From Clostridiales bacterium (lineage in GTDB: Bacteria; Bacillota; Clostridia; Oscillospirales; Oscillospiraceae), in assembly GCA_022785125.1 (NCBI GenBank), contig JALFRA010000022.1:1-64000 (forward strand): DNA of 64,000 bases. Reading direction: 5' to 3'. Made by a program: the position numbers and the translations under genes. Under the pieces are notes generated by a model that had not been told where the DNA came from, searched no databases, and saw nothing but the letters and a program-made list of their open reading frames with translations. Shown piece after piece: positions 8,066 to 14,973 of the stretch (positions within the stretch are counted from its first letter, which is position 1; every line of letters starts with the position of its first letter).

Positions 8066-8995
8066 TCACCTCCGATACTCAATAGGCTGGGTCAGCTTCA
8101 CCACAAAGGCAAAGGACACGAATACGGCTGCGATGCAGACGGCGATGACCATCTGGCCGGGGATGGTGTCCACCAGGGTGTGGTACCAATCGGTGTTGAT
8201 GAACCGCACCAGCGGGATATTGATCAGCACCAGGATCGCCATGGTGACGAACTCCTTGCGGGGGCCGAAGACCAGATTTTCCAGCTCTCCGTTGACCACT
8301 CGCATATCCGACAGCTTGCTGACGATGGGAGTCAGGGTGCTTTTCAGGCTGCGGTCTGTTTGGCACGCCATCACCGCTTCGCACCACTCCTGCCACACCT
8401 CATTGTCGATGGCGTATTTCAGGTCGTGAAGTGCGGCGTCCATGTCCGGGTCAATATGCTTGATGCGGGTCAGAAACCGCTGGAACACCTCCTGCACCGG
8501 GTGGTGCAGGTATCGGACATTTTCCTCCACCGCCTGCTGGAAGTTTTCCGTGCGCAGATAGGCGGTGGTGATGACCGACAGCGCCGTTTCCAGCTCTGCG
8601 GCCACATCCTTTTTGAAGCTGCCGGCTGTCAGCTTGACATACCAAAACGGCGCCAGCATAAAGCCGACGGCCAGCACGGGGACGAGAAAGGCGTTCCCGG
8701 CAAGGATGGCAATGCAGGCGCCCAGGGCAAACAGCACCAGGGAGGCCATGCACACCATGGGGAACTTCCCCTCACGCCCGGATGCGGCCAACACCGCCTG
8801 CGCCTCTGTGATCTCCCGGCGAAAGAAACCGGCCTTTTTTCGCTTGGTCGTCTCGTTGATATCCGCCCGGATGCTGCCGGGAGCAGCAGTCAGCCGGGAG
8901 AAGATGCTGTCGCTCATTTCTGCGGGGGATATCCCCAGCACCATAAAAAGCCCGGCGATCATGCCAATACAGGCGATCAGTTGGATCATTGTCAT
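8066..8995 (-). CDS. tadB: TadB-like type II secretion F-family membrane protein
   Basis: This 309-residue platform protein has an N-terminal membrane helix (residues 3-22), a pair of central helices (about residues 85-130), the T2SF domain (TAYLRTENFQQAVEENVRYLHHPVQEVFQRFL) and a C-terminal helix. Its start overlaps the stop of the tadA fragment by 4 nt, so translation is coupled. Length is normal. Function depends on an ATPase not encoded intact in this window. Confidence 0.8.
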   Translation of the reverse strand: MTMIQLIACIGMIAGLFMVLGISPAEMSDSIFSRLTAAPGSIRADINETTKRKKAGFFRREITEAQAVLAASGREGKFPMVCMASLVLFALGACIAILAGNAFLVPVLAVGFMLAPFWYVKLTAGSFKKDVAAELETALSVITTAYLRTENFQQAVEENVRYLHHPVQEVFQRFLTRIKHIDPDMDAALHDLKYAIDNEVWQEWCEAVMACQTDRSLKSTLTPIVSKLSDMRVVNGELENLVFGPRKEFVTMAILVLINIPLVRFINTDWYHTLVDTIPGQMVIAVCIAAVFVSFAFVVKLTQPIEYRR

Positions 8996-9339
8996 GCAGT
9001 TTCCTCCTTTCTCTGGATGAACTGCTCCAGCTCACCGCGGGGCATACCGTTCTCGATAAAGCGGCGCTGCAGGCTCTCGGACATTTCCTCGCACTTCTGG
9101 TGGTGTCCCTCAATGATGAACCGGTCGCCCTCCAGACGGTTTTCGGTGATGTTGTACTCGTAGAGCTTGTGAAGCCGGCGGCTCCCATCCGGCAGGATCT
9201 CGCACTCGGAGATATTGGTGATACGGCGCTGCTTGTTCTCCAGCTGGCGGCAGTAGACCACGATGGGATACGCCTCGGTGACATAGCCCATGAGTGTATC
9301 GTCAGGGGTGTCCACGGCCCGTTTGCACAGCGATACCAT
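8992..9339 (-). pseudogene. tadA: tadA (CpaF) ATPase, C-terminal fragment
   Basis: These 115 residues match the extreme C-terminus of TadA/CpaF ATPases of mobile-element Tad loci (CKRAVDTPDDTLMGYVTEAYPIVVYCRQLENK, then LYEYNITENR). The Walker A and B motifs, Asp/His boxes and N-terminal domain are missing: the frame begins abruptly beside the N-terminus of a CpaB-like gene. It therefore cannot be a working secretion ATPase. The fragment still overlaps tadB by 4 nt in the normal way, so the loss is internal to the operon. Confidence 0.75.
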
Positions 9340-9473
9340 GCGGCGATAACACGGACGATCTCAGCCTTCTCGCTGGCGCTGCGGCTGAACAGGGGCGTCA
9401 CCCCGAAGCAGATGACGAGCGCCAGGAGGATACACAGCACACCGATCACGGTGCGGTTACGGAAAATCTTCAT
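9340..9473 (-). pseudogene. cpaB-like gene, N-terminal fragment
   Basis: The ATG at 9473 follows AAGGAGG. It encodes about 43 residues with one membrane helix (RTVIGVLCILLALVICFGV) and the start of an SAF-type region (SASEKAEIVRVI), as in Flp pilus assembly protein CpaB. From about 9340-9350 onward the frame is nonsense and the tadA C-terminus takes over in a different frame. This is a deletion junction removing most of cpaB, everything between, and most of tadA. Confidence 0.65.
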
Positions 9474-9483
9474 ATGAGCCTCC

Positions 9484-9888
9484 TTATATGAAATATGCGG
9501 GGATGAAAGCCACCGCAAAATATGGGACCAGCGGCTGTTTTGCCGATGCGCCCTTTCGCAGTGCCGGGATCACGCGCATGGCAAAGGAAGCCAGAAGGAG
9601 CGCAATGGCCATGATGCTGAATCCCGTGATTACCCGGTCGAAGCCCAGAACAAAGCCTACCGCCGCAGCCAGACGCACATCGCCGCCTCCCATCAGGCCG
9701 AAGCCCGCACACAGATAAAACGGGAGAGCGGCCAGCAGCGCCCCTAAAAGGGAGGCGGGGCTGATGGTGATCAGCCCCGCCAAAGCGATTGCGATGCAGA
9801 CGATATCACTGACCGTTCTGGATCTCAGGTCATCCACGGCGGCATAGATAAGCCCCCCGCAGAAGACCAGCGCCTGCGCCCAGTGCAT
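9484..9888 (-). CDS. Prepilin peptidase, A24 family (TadV/CpaA-like)
   Basis: This 134-residue membrane aspartyl protease would cleave the leaders of the Flp-type pilins in this cluster. It has about five hydrophobic helices. The two catalytic aspartates fit AAVDDLRSR (about residues 18-19) and the GxGD-type motif GGGDVRL (about residue 68). It lacks the N-methylase domain of larger type IV prepilin peptidases, as Tad enzymes do. Its ATG overlaps the stop of the pilin-containing gene upstream (TGATG), which links enzyme and substrate. Confidence 0.85.
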   Translation of the reverse strand: MHWAQALVFCGGLIYAAVDDLRSRTVSDIVCIAIALAGLITISPASLLGALLAALPFYLCAGFGLMGGGDVRLAAAVGFVLGFDRVITGFSIMAIALLLASFAMRVIPALRKGASAKQPLVPYFAVAFIPAYFI

Positions 9889-10571
9889 CAGCCGGCGTAG
9901 TTGAACATCTCCTGGATGCGCTGAGTCACGGTGGGCATGACCGTGTCGTTCAGCACAGCGTACAGACCGGCCAGCACCAGGGCGCCCAGGACGACGGCGA
10001 TCAGCACCTTGACGGCGGTATCGATATAGCCCTCGCCGGCGTTGCCGCAGACGGCGCGGCGGTGGAAGGCGGCGATGGAGGTCTGGCAGTTGATGGCGGC
10101 AGTCTTGGCAGTATTGGTGATATTCTTGAACAGCTTCTTCATATCCTCATACGCCGTGAGGAGAAACAGCGCGGCCAGATCACGGTCTGACATTCGATAG
10201 CAGCGCGCACGCCAGTGCTGCCAACGCTCCCGATGACTATCGCTCAGGAAAAATCCAATGGAGCAGCCATTGAAACTTCTCTCTAAGCGGGCCTGAAGCT
10301 GCACTCCTACTTCAGGGAAGAAGCAATCCCTGACAAACTCGTTGAGGTCAATCGCACCGGCCACGATCCGTTCATCCAGACAGATGCACTGCTCCAACGG
10401 GCAGGGATGCTTTCGTCTGAAGTTCATGCAGTATGGGCACTCCATGTCATCTCTGCTATATTTGAAACTGGGATAGTATCGGCCATGGCCCCTGGGCTTG
10501 AAATAGGGCGGGGTCATCATCTGCTGTTCCAGCTGGCACAGCGGTGTATCCCGCATGAAGTAGCGTGTCAT
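9888..10571 (-). CDS. Cysteine-rich element protein fused in frame to a Flp-like pilin
   Basis: The 227-residue frame joins two unlike parts. Residues 1-140 are hydrophilic with a CPYC pair and CPLEQCICLDER, resembling a small conserved protein of Clostridial conjugative elements. From the internal Met near 10141 (MKKLFKNITNTAK) the last ~84 residues are a pilin: basic leader, GNAGEGYIDTAVK, long hydrophobic helix, and a tail ending FNYAG, as in short mobile-element pilins usually encoded alone. The join may be another deletion, or the pilin may be translated from its own ATG, for which there is only a weak GAGGA site. The start at 10571 overlaps the preceding stop by 4 nt. Confidence 0.6.
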   Translation of the reverse strand: MTRYFMRDTPLCQLEQQMMTPPYFKPRGHGRYYPSFKYSRDDMECPYCMNFRRKHPCPLEQCICLDERIVAGAIDLNEFVRDCFFPEVGVQLQARLERSFNGCSIGFFLSDSHRERWQHWRARCYRMSDRDLAALFLLTAYEDMKKLFKNITNTAKTAAINCQTSIAAFHRRAVCGNAGEGYIDTAVKVLIAVVLGALVLAGLYAVLNDTVMPTVTQRIQEMFNYAG

Positions 10572-11011
10572 AAGGTCATGCCCATCCCTTTCTGCTTGAT
10601 TTCGCAATCGTCTTCCCTGATTCCCTCATTCTCCTCCGTATCGCTTTTCTGGCCGGGCATAAGGCATTCGCCCGGATAAAGCTCCATTTCGTACAGCACG
10701 CTGTTATCACCGCTTCTGCGGTCAAGAACCTTGATGGTCGTGCCCTCAAATAAATAGTTGGATGCCTTTTCGAAATCAGAGCGGAATCCCTTCCCGTAAT
10801 TACAGGTCGAATACTGATGAGTCGGCTGATCCTTGACCACGGAATAGTAAGCGTTGGTCTGAACCTCAGTCACCACCCGTACAAGCCCGACCAGGGCAGG
10901 GTGCTTGTTATGGCTGGTTGCCACCAACTCTGTCCCAGGGCGGATACAGCGTTTCAACTCAGCCAGGTTTTTGATGCGCAGCGGCGCTTTTTGTTCGTTC
11001 TTTTGATCCAA
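10568..11011 (-). CDS. Hypothetical protein of the conjugative element
   Basis: I do not recognise a named domain in this 147-residue soluble protein. It has no membrane segment, a conserved-looking centre (PGTELVATSHNKHPALVGLVRVV) and a charged tail. Similar proteins sit near the start of minus-strand gene blocks in gut Clostridial mobile elements, which is recollection rather than a search result. It overlaps the next gene by 4 nt and is separated from the upstream gene by a terminator. Confidence 0.6.
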   Translation of the reverse strand: MDQKNEQKAPLRIKNLAELKRCIRPGTELVATSHNKHPALVGLVRVVTEVQTNAYYSVVKDQPTHQYSTCNYGKGFRSDFEKASNYLFEGTTIKVLDRRSGDNSVLYEMELYPGECLMPGQKSDTEENEGIREDDCEIKQKGMGMTL

Positions 11012-11042
11012 TCTTCAATCCTCCTGTCTGGTTTGAGGCAAT

Positions 11043-11080
11043 AAAAAAGCGCCGGAGTCTTATTTCTAAAACTCCGGCGC
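11043..11080 (-). terminator. Terminator between two element genes
   Basis: A perfect 10-bp stem (11049-11058 with 11071-11080) is followed on the minus strand by six T. It lies directly after the stop of the 224-residue gene, so that gene can be expressed separately from the ones downstream. Confidence 0.8.
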
Positions 11081-11087
11081 CTGAATA

Positions 11088-11762
11088 TTACATGATCGGT
11101 TCCTGGTTGTAGGGTTCCATGGGGTGTTGCTCCTGCTCTCTTATGCGCTCCAGAGCATCGGGAGCTGCAATGGCAATCTGCTCCTGAACGCCCCGTATGC
11201 ACTTTTCCTGCTCGGCAGTCAAGTCATAACCAGCGTCTAAGGTGTCAGAGCAGCACCGGTAGATTTCGATAAGCTGCTCCTGATTGAAGATCTGCTGTTT
11301 GGAAATGAGGCCGGCGCGGATGGCGAAGTCCTGCTTGGCACCTACATAGTTTTCCTGAAAGTAATTGCCCTGGTTGAGACCTGTGCGGTCGAAGCTCCAG
11401 TCCCATGTGACGAATTGGACGCCAAGCCGGGTGGGATGGGCAGCCAGCACGGCTCCGTTGAAGTCAGCCAGCAGGCGGTAGTCACCGGTCAGGCTTTGGG
11501 CTTGCAGGGGCGGAGCCTGTTCAAGCAGCGTCATGTACTCCCGCACGGTGCAGGCCAGATCGGTGGCTCGCTCACAGGCCCGTTCCCGTTCTGGTGTCGC
11601 TACATCCTCCTGCCAGTAGCGAACGCTTCCGTCCGCTGTGATTCGGCAGAGAGGGAGACCATCCCACTCCACAGGAAGCAATTCGTCCTGTTCCGGCTGC
11701 GGGACAAAACCCTCACGGTGAAGAGCGGTACGAAGTTCTTGAAAAAACTGTTCTCGATTCAT
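11088..11762 (-). CDS. Hypothetical protein of the conjugative element
   Basis: This 224-residue soluble, acidic protein has no domain I can name. It has a conserved-looking core (PTRLGVQFVTWDWSFDRTGLNQGNYF) and a C-terminal region rich in Glu and Gln. The core resembles proteins repeatedly found at the leading end of ICEs in gut Clostridia. It is the first gene of the element next to the tmRNA and has its own terminator. Function is unknown. Confidence 0.6.
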   Translation of the reverse strand: MNREQFFQELRTALHREGFVPQPEQDELLPVEWDGLPLCRITADGSVRYWQEDVATPERERACERATDLACTVREYMTLLEQAPPLQAQSLTGDYRLLADFNGAVLAAHPTRLGVQFVTWDWSFDRTGLNQGNYFQENYVGAKQDFAIRAGLISKQQIFNQEQLIEIYRCCSDTLDAGYDLTAEQEKCIRGVQEQIAIAAPDALERIREQEQHPMEPYNQEPIM

Positions 11763-11782
11763 TTACTACCTCCTGACATTTA

Positions 11783-11928
11783 GTGCCCTTTTTGAAATTA
11801 TCTGAAAACGAAAAAGGGCGCCAACCCATTGGCCCATCACGACCAACAAATCGACGCCCCAAACTTTGTGTATTCTATTGGTAGAAAAATAGCGCCCTTT
11901 TTGAAAGTTGCTGTTTCAAAAAGGGCGC
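11783..11928. repeat. Pair of related hairpins at the element edge
   Basis: Bases 11892-11906 and 11914-11928 form a perfect 15-bp stem with a 7-nt loop. A degenerate version with nearly the same arms (GTGCCCTTTTTGAAA at 11783-11797, CGAAAAAGGGCGCC at 11809-11822) lies 109 bp away. The outermost arms are also inverted copies of each other. The structure could be a terminator pair, a recombination site, or a small inverted-repeat element. Confidence 0.65.
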
Positions 11929-11944
11929 CACATGGTTTCGGGTT

Positions 11945-12005
11945 TGCCAACCACTAAGAAGAGGGGGTTCGAATCCCACCAGTTAGGGGGAAACAGTGGT
12001 TGGCA
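11945..12005. repeat. 11-bp inverted repeat near the ssrA 3' end
   Basis: TGCCAACCACT (11945-11955) and its exact reverse complement (11995-12005) enclose a 39-nt segment that includes a TTCGAAT motif like a tRNA T-loop. I see no gene in 11763-12102. This repeat, the hairpin pair before it and the terminator after it account for most of the stretch. Confidence 0.5.
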
Positions 12006-12047
12006 TCTATGGAATCATCATCGAATTTTCGAGCTGAAAAAGCCCGG

Positions 12048-12094
12048 AAACAGTTGATGCCGTAGGCTTCTGGCCTACGGCATCTATACTGTTT
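12048..12094 (-). terminator. Terminator downstream of ssrA
   Basis: A perfect 12-bp stem (12056-12067 with 12073-12084) is extended by AAACAG/CTGTTT arms on the outside. It starts 9 nt past the encoded CCA end of tmRNA, so it probably ends tmRNA transcription. A T-run follows on the minus strand after a further GC-rich stretch. Confidence 0.6.
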
Positions 12095-12102
12095 TGCTTT
12101 TA

Positions 12103-12450
12103 TGGTGGAGGCGGGGGGAGTCGAACCCCCGTCCGAAAACGCTTCCTCAGGAACTTCTCCGGGCGCAGACGGTCATTTCCATTCCCTCGTCCTGGCGTAG
12201 GCCGTCAAACTACAGGACTTGGTAGCTTCATTGTTCATGGTGCGCTCAAAGCTTTGCGCACACACGTGCACCACTCAACGACGCCCCATCCCGGACCGTG
12301 GTCCTTCCGGGCGGGACGGCCGCTAATTAAGCAGCGGCGAGAACGACGTTATCGTTGTTCTTTAATTTATAAGTTGCCCGTTTTAAGGATGTCAGGCACA
12401 TCCGCCCGCTATTCCTGCCCCCACGTCCCCGTCGAAACCAGTACGCCCCC
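12103..12450 (-). ncRNA. ssrA: Transfer-messenger RNA
   Basis: The 5' end (12450) reads GGGGGCGUACUGGUUUCGAC and the 3' end carries a T-arm GGGGGUUCGACUCCCCC followed by CGCCUCCACCA with CCA encoded. The 5' and 3' ends pair as a 7-bp acceptor stem with one G-U pair. The internal tag frame (near 12330-12365) ends NNDNVVLAAA before UAA, the standard degradation tag. The RNA rescues stalled ribosomes together with SmpB, whose gene lies about 600 bp upstream. A strong 9-bp hairpin (12456-12478) sits just before the 5' end and may guide processing. Confidence 0.95.
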
Positions 12451-12455
12451 GTGGA

Positions 12456-12478
12456 GCGGCGCGGCCAAGCCGCGCCGC
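12456..12478 (-). terminator. Hairpin between the cyclophilin gene and ssrA
   Basis: A 9-bp all-GC stem with a 5-nt loop lies 32 bp after the cyclophilin stop and 6 bp before the tmRNA 5' end. It lacks a T-run, so it may be a weak terminator or a processing signal. Confidence 0.5.
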
Positions 12479-12510
12479 GACAGGTAACAATATTGTTCAG
12501 CCGAACTGCC

Positions 12511-13032
12511 TCAGCACTTCTCAGGCGCGGGATAGTCCACACCGAAGGTCTCCACGGTGACAGACTTCATTCGCTGATCCTCGTAAGGGCGGTCCATCCG
12601 GTCCCGCTTCGCATTGACAATGGCGTCGGCCACGTCCATGCCCTCGATCACCTTACCGAAGGCGGCGTACTCGCCGTCCAGGTGGGGAGCCTTCTCCACC
12701 ATGATGAAGAACTGGCTGCCGGCGGAATTGGGATGCATGGCACGGGCCATGGACAGCACGCCCCGGTCATGCTTCAGGTCGTTCTTCACGCCGTTGTGGG
12801 CGAACTCACCCTTGATGGAGTAGCCGGGGCCGCCCATGCCGGTGCCCTGGGGGCAGCCGCCCTGGATCATGAAGCCGGGGATCACACGGTGGAAGATCAG
12901 GCCGTTATAGAAGCCGGACTTCACCAGGCTGATAAAGTTGTTGACGGAGTTGGGGGCCACCTCGGGGTAGAGCTCGGCCACCATCTTGCCGCCGTTTTCC
13001 ATCTCAAAGGTCACAATGGGATTTTGAGCCAT
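12511..13032 (-). CDS. Peptidyl-prolyl cis-trans isomerase, cyclophilin type
   Basis: This 173-residue cytoplasmic cyclophilin speeds proline isomerisation in protein folding. The family core is present: a VNNFISLVKSGFYNGLIFHRVIPGFMIQGG-type segment (residues 33-60), the GTGMGGPGYSIKGEF block and the FFIMVEKAPHLDGEYAAFGKVIEG block, including the active-site Arg and Phe. No signal peptide is visible. The start at 13032 follows an AAGGAAGG-type site. It lies between smpB and ssrA, in the same direction as both. Confidence 0.9.
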   Translation of the reverse strand: MAQNPIVTFEMENGGKMVAELYPEVAPNSVNNFISLVKSGFYNGLIFHRVIPGFMIQGGCPQGTGMGGPGYSIKGEFAHNGVKNDLKHDRGVLSMARAMHPNSAGSQFFIMVEKAPHLDGEYAAFGKVIEGMDVADAIVNAKRDRMDRPYEDQRMKSVTVETFGVDYPAPEKC

Positions 13033-13071
13033 TTGCTTTCCTTCCTTTCTTCGGGGGCTGTGCCCCCCTTG

Positions 13072-13545
13072 TCAATAACCGCCTCGGCGGTGTGATTTCA
13101 TAGTACGGTCCATCTCACGCTTGGCGTCCCGGGCAGCGGCAGAATCCCGCTTGTCATAGAGCTTCTTACCCTTGGCCAGGCCCACCTCCAGTTTGACCCG
13201 GGGGCCACGGAAGTAGATGGACAGAGGAACCAGTGCGTACCCGTCCTGCTTGACCTTGGCAAAAAGCTTCAGGATCTCCCGCTTGTGCATCAGCAGCCGG
13301 CGGGGCCGCAGGGGGTCCTTGTTGAAAATATTGCCCTTCTCATAGGGGCTGATGTGCATCCCGTGGACGTTCATCTCGCCGTCCTTGACGATGCAGAAGG
13401 AGTCCTTCAGGTTGACGTGGCCCTGACGGATGGACTTGACCTCAGTGCCGGCCAGCTCGATACCCGCCTCGTACTTATCCTCGATAAAATAGTCGTGGTA
13501 GGCCTTGCTGTTTTTGGCGACCACCTTGATGCCCTTGCTCTCCAT
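13072..13545 (-). CDS. smpB: SsrA-binding protein SmpB
   Basis: This 157-residue partner of tmRNA binds its tRNA-like domain and brings it to stalled ribosomes. Family landmarks are visible: VVAKNSKAYHDYFIEDKYEAG at the start of the OB fold, GTEVKSIRQGHVNLKDSF, HISPYEKGN, and the basic C-terminal tail (KREMDRTMKSHRRGGY) that enters the mRNA channel. The ATG at 13545 is chosen because GGAGGTGG lies just upstream. Its neighbourhood with ssrA is a common arrangement in Clostridia. Confidence 0.95.
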   Translation of the reverse strand: MESKGIKVVAKNSKAYHDYFIEDKYEAGIELAGTEVKSIRQGHVNLKDSFCIVKDGEMNVHGMHISPYEKGNIFNKDPLRPRRLLMHKREILKLFAKVKQDGYALVPLSIYFRGPRVKLEVGLAKGKKLYDKRDSAAARDAKREMDRTMKSHRRGGY

Positions 13546-13589
13546 TCCGCCACCTCCCAACCGGGACAGATCTCTTGAGCGTCTATTAT

Positions 13590-13747
13590 ATCATGGCTAC
13601 AAGCCGTCCAGGCTTGTGCGCCGCATAGCGGCGGAAAATCGGCGCAGCCGATTTCGGCCATGATGTAACAACCGCAGTGCGCGGCATTTCGCCGCGCCCG
13701 GCCGCCTGAAGGCGGCCCCAAACAGCCCCGCTGTTTGCCTTGCGGTT
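13590..13747. repeat. Palindrome island A: two cloverleaf-like hairpin units
   Basis: This non-coding stretch is built of stems. Unit 1: an outer stem (13590-13597 with 13657-13664) encloses three hairpins at 13599-13617, 13619-13633 and 13636-13654. Unit 2: an outer stem (13670-13676 with 13741-13747) encloses three hairpins at 13679-13697, 13700-13717 and 13720-13736. Every arm I list is a perfect complement of 6-8 bp with a 3-5 nt loop. The two units share architecture but not sequence. It lies between smpB and the mecA-like gene. Function is unknown. Confidence 0.8.
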
Positions 13748-13770
13748 ATTATACCACAGCTGTCAATAGC

Positions 13771-14265
13771 TCAGACGGGAAAGTAGGTCAGCACCCCGGC
13801 CAGAGCGTCGGCAGGAAAAACCATACGGCCATGCTCTGCCAGACTGGCTTCCAGATGGGGCCGCCCGGCCTCGCTGCGTCCAAACTCGGAAAGCCGTACG
13901 GCGGTCTGCTCCGCCCCTGCGGGAAGGGAGAGCCACCACCGCTCCTTCCACCACAGCAGGGCGGCGTCCGGCCTGGGCTGGTCCAAGGCCCGGGCAGCGG
14001 CGGCCAGGTCCTCCAGGCTGGCAAAGGAAAACCAGCGCTGCTCCGGTGAGCGCACATGGGCAAACACCAGCACGCCGCAGGACTCCGGGTAGGCCTCGAT
14101 CTCGATGGAGCCCTCCAGATCCATACCCGCCTGCCGGAAGGCGGTACGGGTCAGCTCCAGGGCCTGCTCCAGAGTAAGTCCCGCCGGCGTCAGACCGTGC
14201 TCCTTCAGGTCGGCGGGGGTGATGTACAGGGCAACGCTGGCGCTGCCGATGGGCTGGATGGTCAT
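13771..14265 (-). CDS. MecA-like adaptor protein (tentative)
   Basis: The 164-residue protein is acidic at its N-terminus. Its opening (MTIQPIGSASVALYITPADLK) and a second half with FVFAHV/RWFSFASLEDLAAAAR-like blocks recall MecA/YpbH, adaptors that feed substrates to the ClpCP protease. The ATG at 14265 follows GAGGAGG. The gene is divergent from the Nudix gene, and its 3' end abuts palindrome island A. The family call rests on overall pattern only, and an unrelated small regulatory protein is possible. Confidence 0.5.
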   Translation of the reverse strand: MTIQPIGSASVALYITPADLKEHGLTPAGLTLEQALELTRTAFRQAGMDLEGSIEIEAYPESCGVLVFAHVRSPEQRWFSFASLEDLAAAARALDQPRPDAALLWWKERWWLSLPAGAEQTAVRLSEFGRSEAGRPHLEASLAEHGRMVFPADALAGVLTYFPV

Positions 14266-14421
14266 AGTCTGCCTCCTCTCAAATGCAGGAACGATTATAC
14301 CGGTTCCGGCTCCCGCCGTACAGCTGTAATGATTGGCTTGATTGGAAAAGCTGAGGGTGGCACGGAACCTGGAAATATGATATAATGCACCTAACCGATG
14401 TAAGAAAAGGGGATATGCCGG

Positions 14422-14958
14422 ATGGAACTGTGGGAAAAGACTGTAGAGAGCGAAACGCTCTTTGAAGGTAAGATCGTCACCCTGAAGCTGGACAAGGCCC
14501 AGCTGGTCAACGGCCGGATCGCCCGGCGGGAAGTGGTGGAGCACCCCGGCGGGGTGGCTGTGCTGCCCCTGTTTGACGACGGTACCGTCAGCATTGTGCG
14601 GCAGTTCCGCTATCCCTTCCAGACCGTGGTCACCGAGCTGCCCGCCGGCAAGCTGGAGAAGGGAGAGGACCATCGACCCGCCGCTCTGCGTGAGCTGGAA
14701 GAAGAGGTGGGCGTCACCTGCGGCAAGCTGACCTATCTGGGCTGCCTGTACCTCTCCCCCGGCTTCTCTTCCGAGGTGCTCCATATGTATCTGGCTCAGG
14801 ATCTGAAGCAGGGCGCCTGCCACCCGGACGACGACGAATTCCTGGAGGTGGAGCGGGTGCCCTTTGCCCAGCTGGCCCAGCAGGTCATGGACGGGGAGAT
14901 CGTGGACGCCAAGACGGTGGCCCTGGTGCTGAAGGTCAAGCAGCTGCTGGGTCTGTAA
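14422..14958 (+). CDS. Nudix hydrolase, ADP-ribose pyrophosphatase type
   Basis: This 178-residue cytoplasmic enzyme likely hydrolyses ADP-ribose or related nucleoside diphosphate derivatives. The Nudix box G-x5-E-x7-REUxEExGU is complete at GKLEKGEDHRPAALRELEEEVG (about residues 76-97). The N-terminal WEKTVESETLFEGKIVTLKLD and the PGFSSEVLHMYLAQDL block are typical of the NudF/YqkG group. The gene starts 15 bp before the walR gene on the same strand and may be co-transcribed with it. A TATAAT at 14381-14386 precedes it. Confidence 0.88.
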   Translation: MELWEKTVESETLFEGKIVTLKLDKAQLVNGRIARREVVEHPGGVAVLPLFDDGTVSIVRQFRYPFQTVVTELPAGKLEKGEDHRPAALRELEEEVGVTCGKLTYLGCLYLSPGFSSEVLHMYLAQDLKQGACHPDDDEFLEVERVPFAQLAQQVMDGEIVDAKTVALVLKVKQLLGL

Positions 14959-14973
14959 AGACAGGAGGTTGGC

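Noticed and set aside
1852..11762. A complete, active integrative conjugative element
   Set aside because: Relaxase nuclease domain, TadA motor, VirB4-type channel and integrase are all absent from the window, and frames are broken at junctions.
11966..11985. tRNA-like T-arm (GGGGGTTCGAATCCCACC) suggesting a tRNA gene or tRNA fragment
   Set aside because: The T-stem has a mismatch, the distance to a following CCA is too short for an acceptor stem, and no anticodon or D arm is found upstream.
13590..13747. Palindrome island considered as a CRISPR array
   Set aside because: There is no repeated unit of constant sequence or spacer length, and no cas genes lie nearby.
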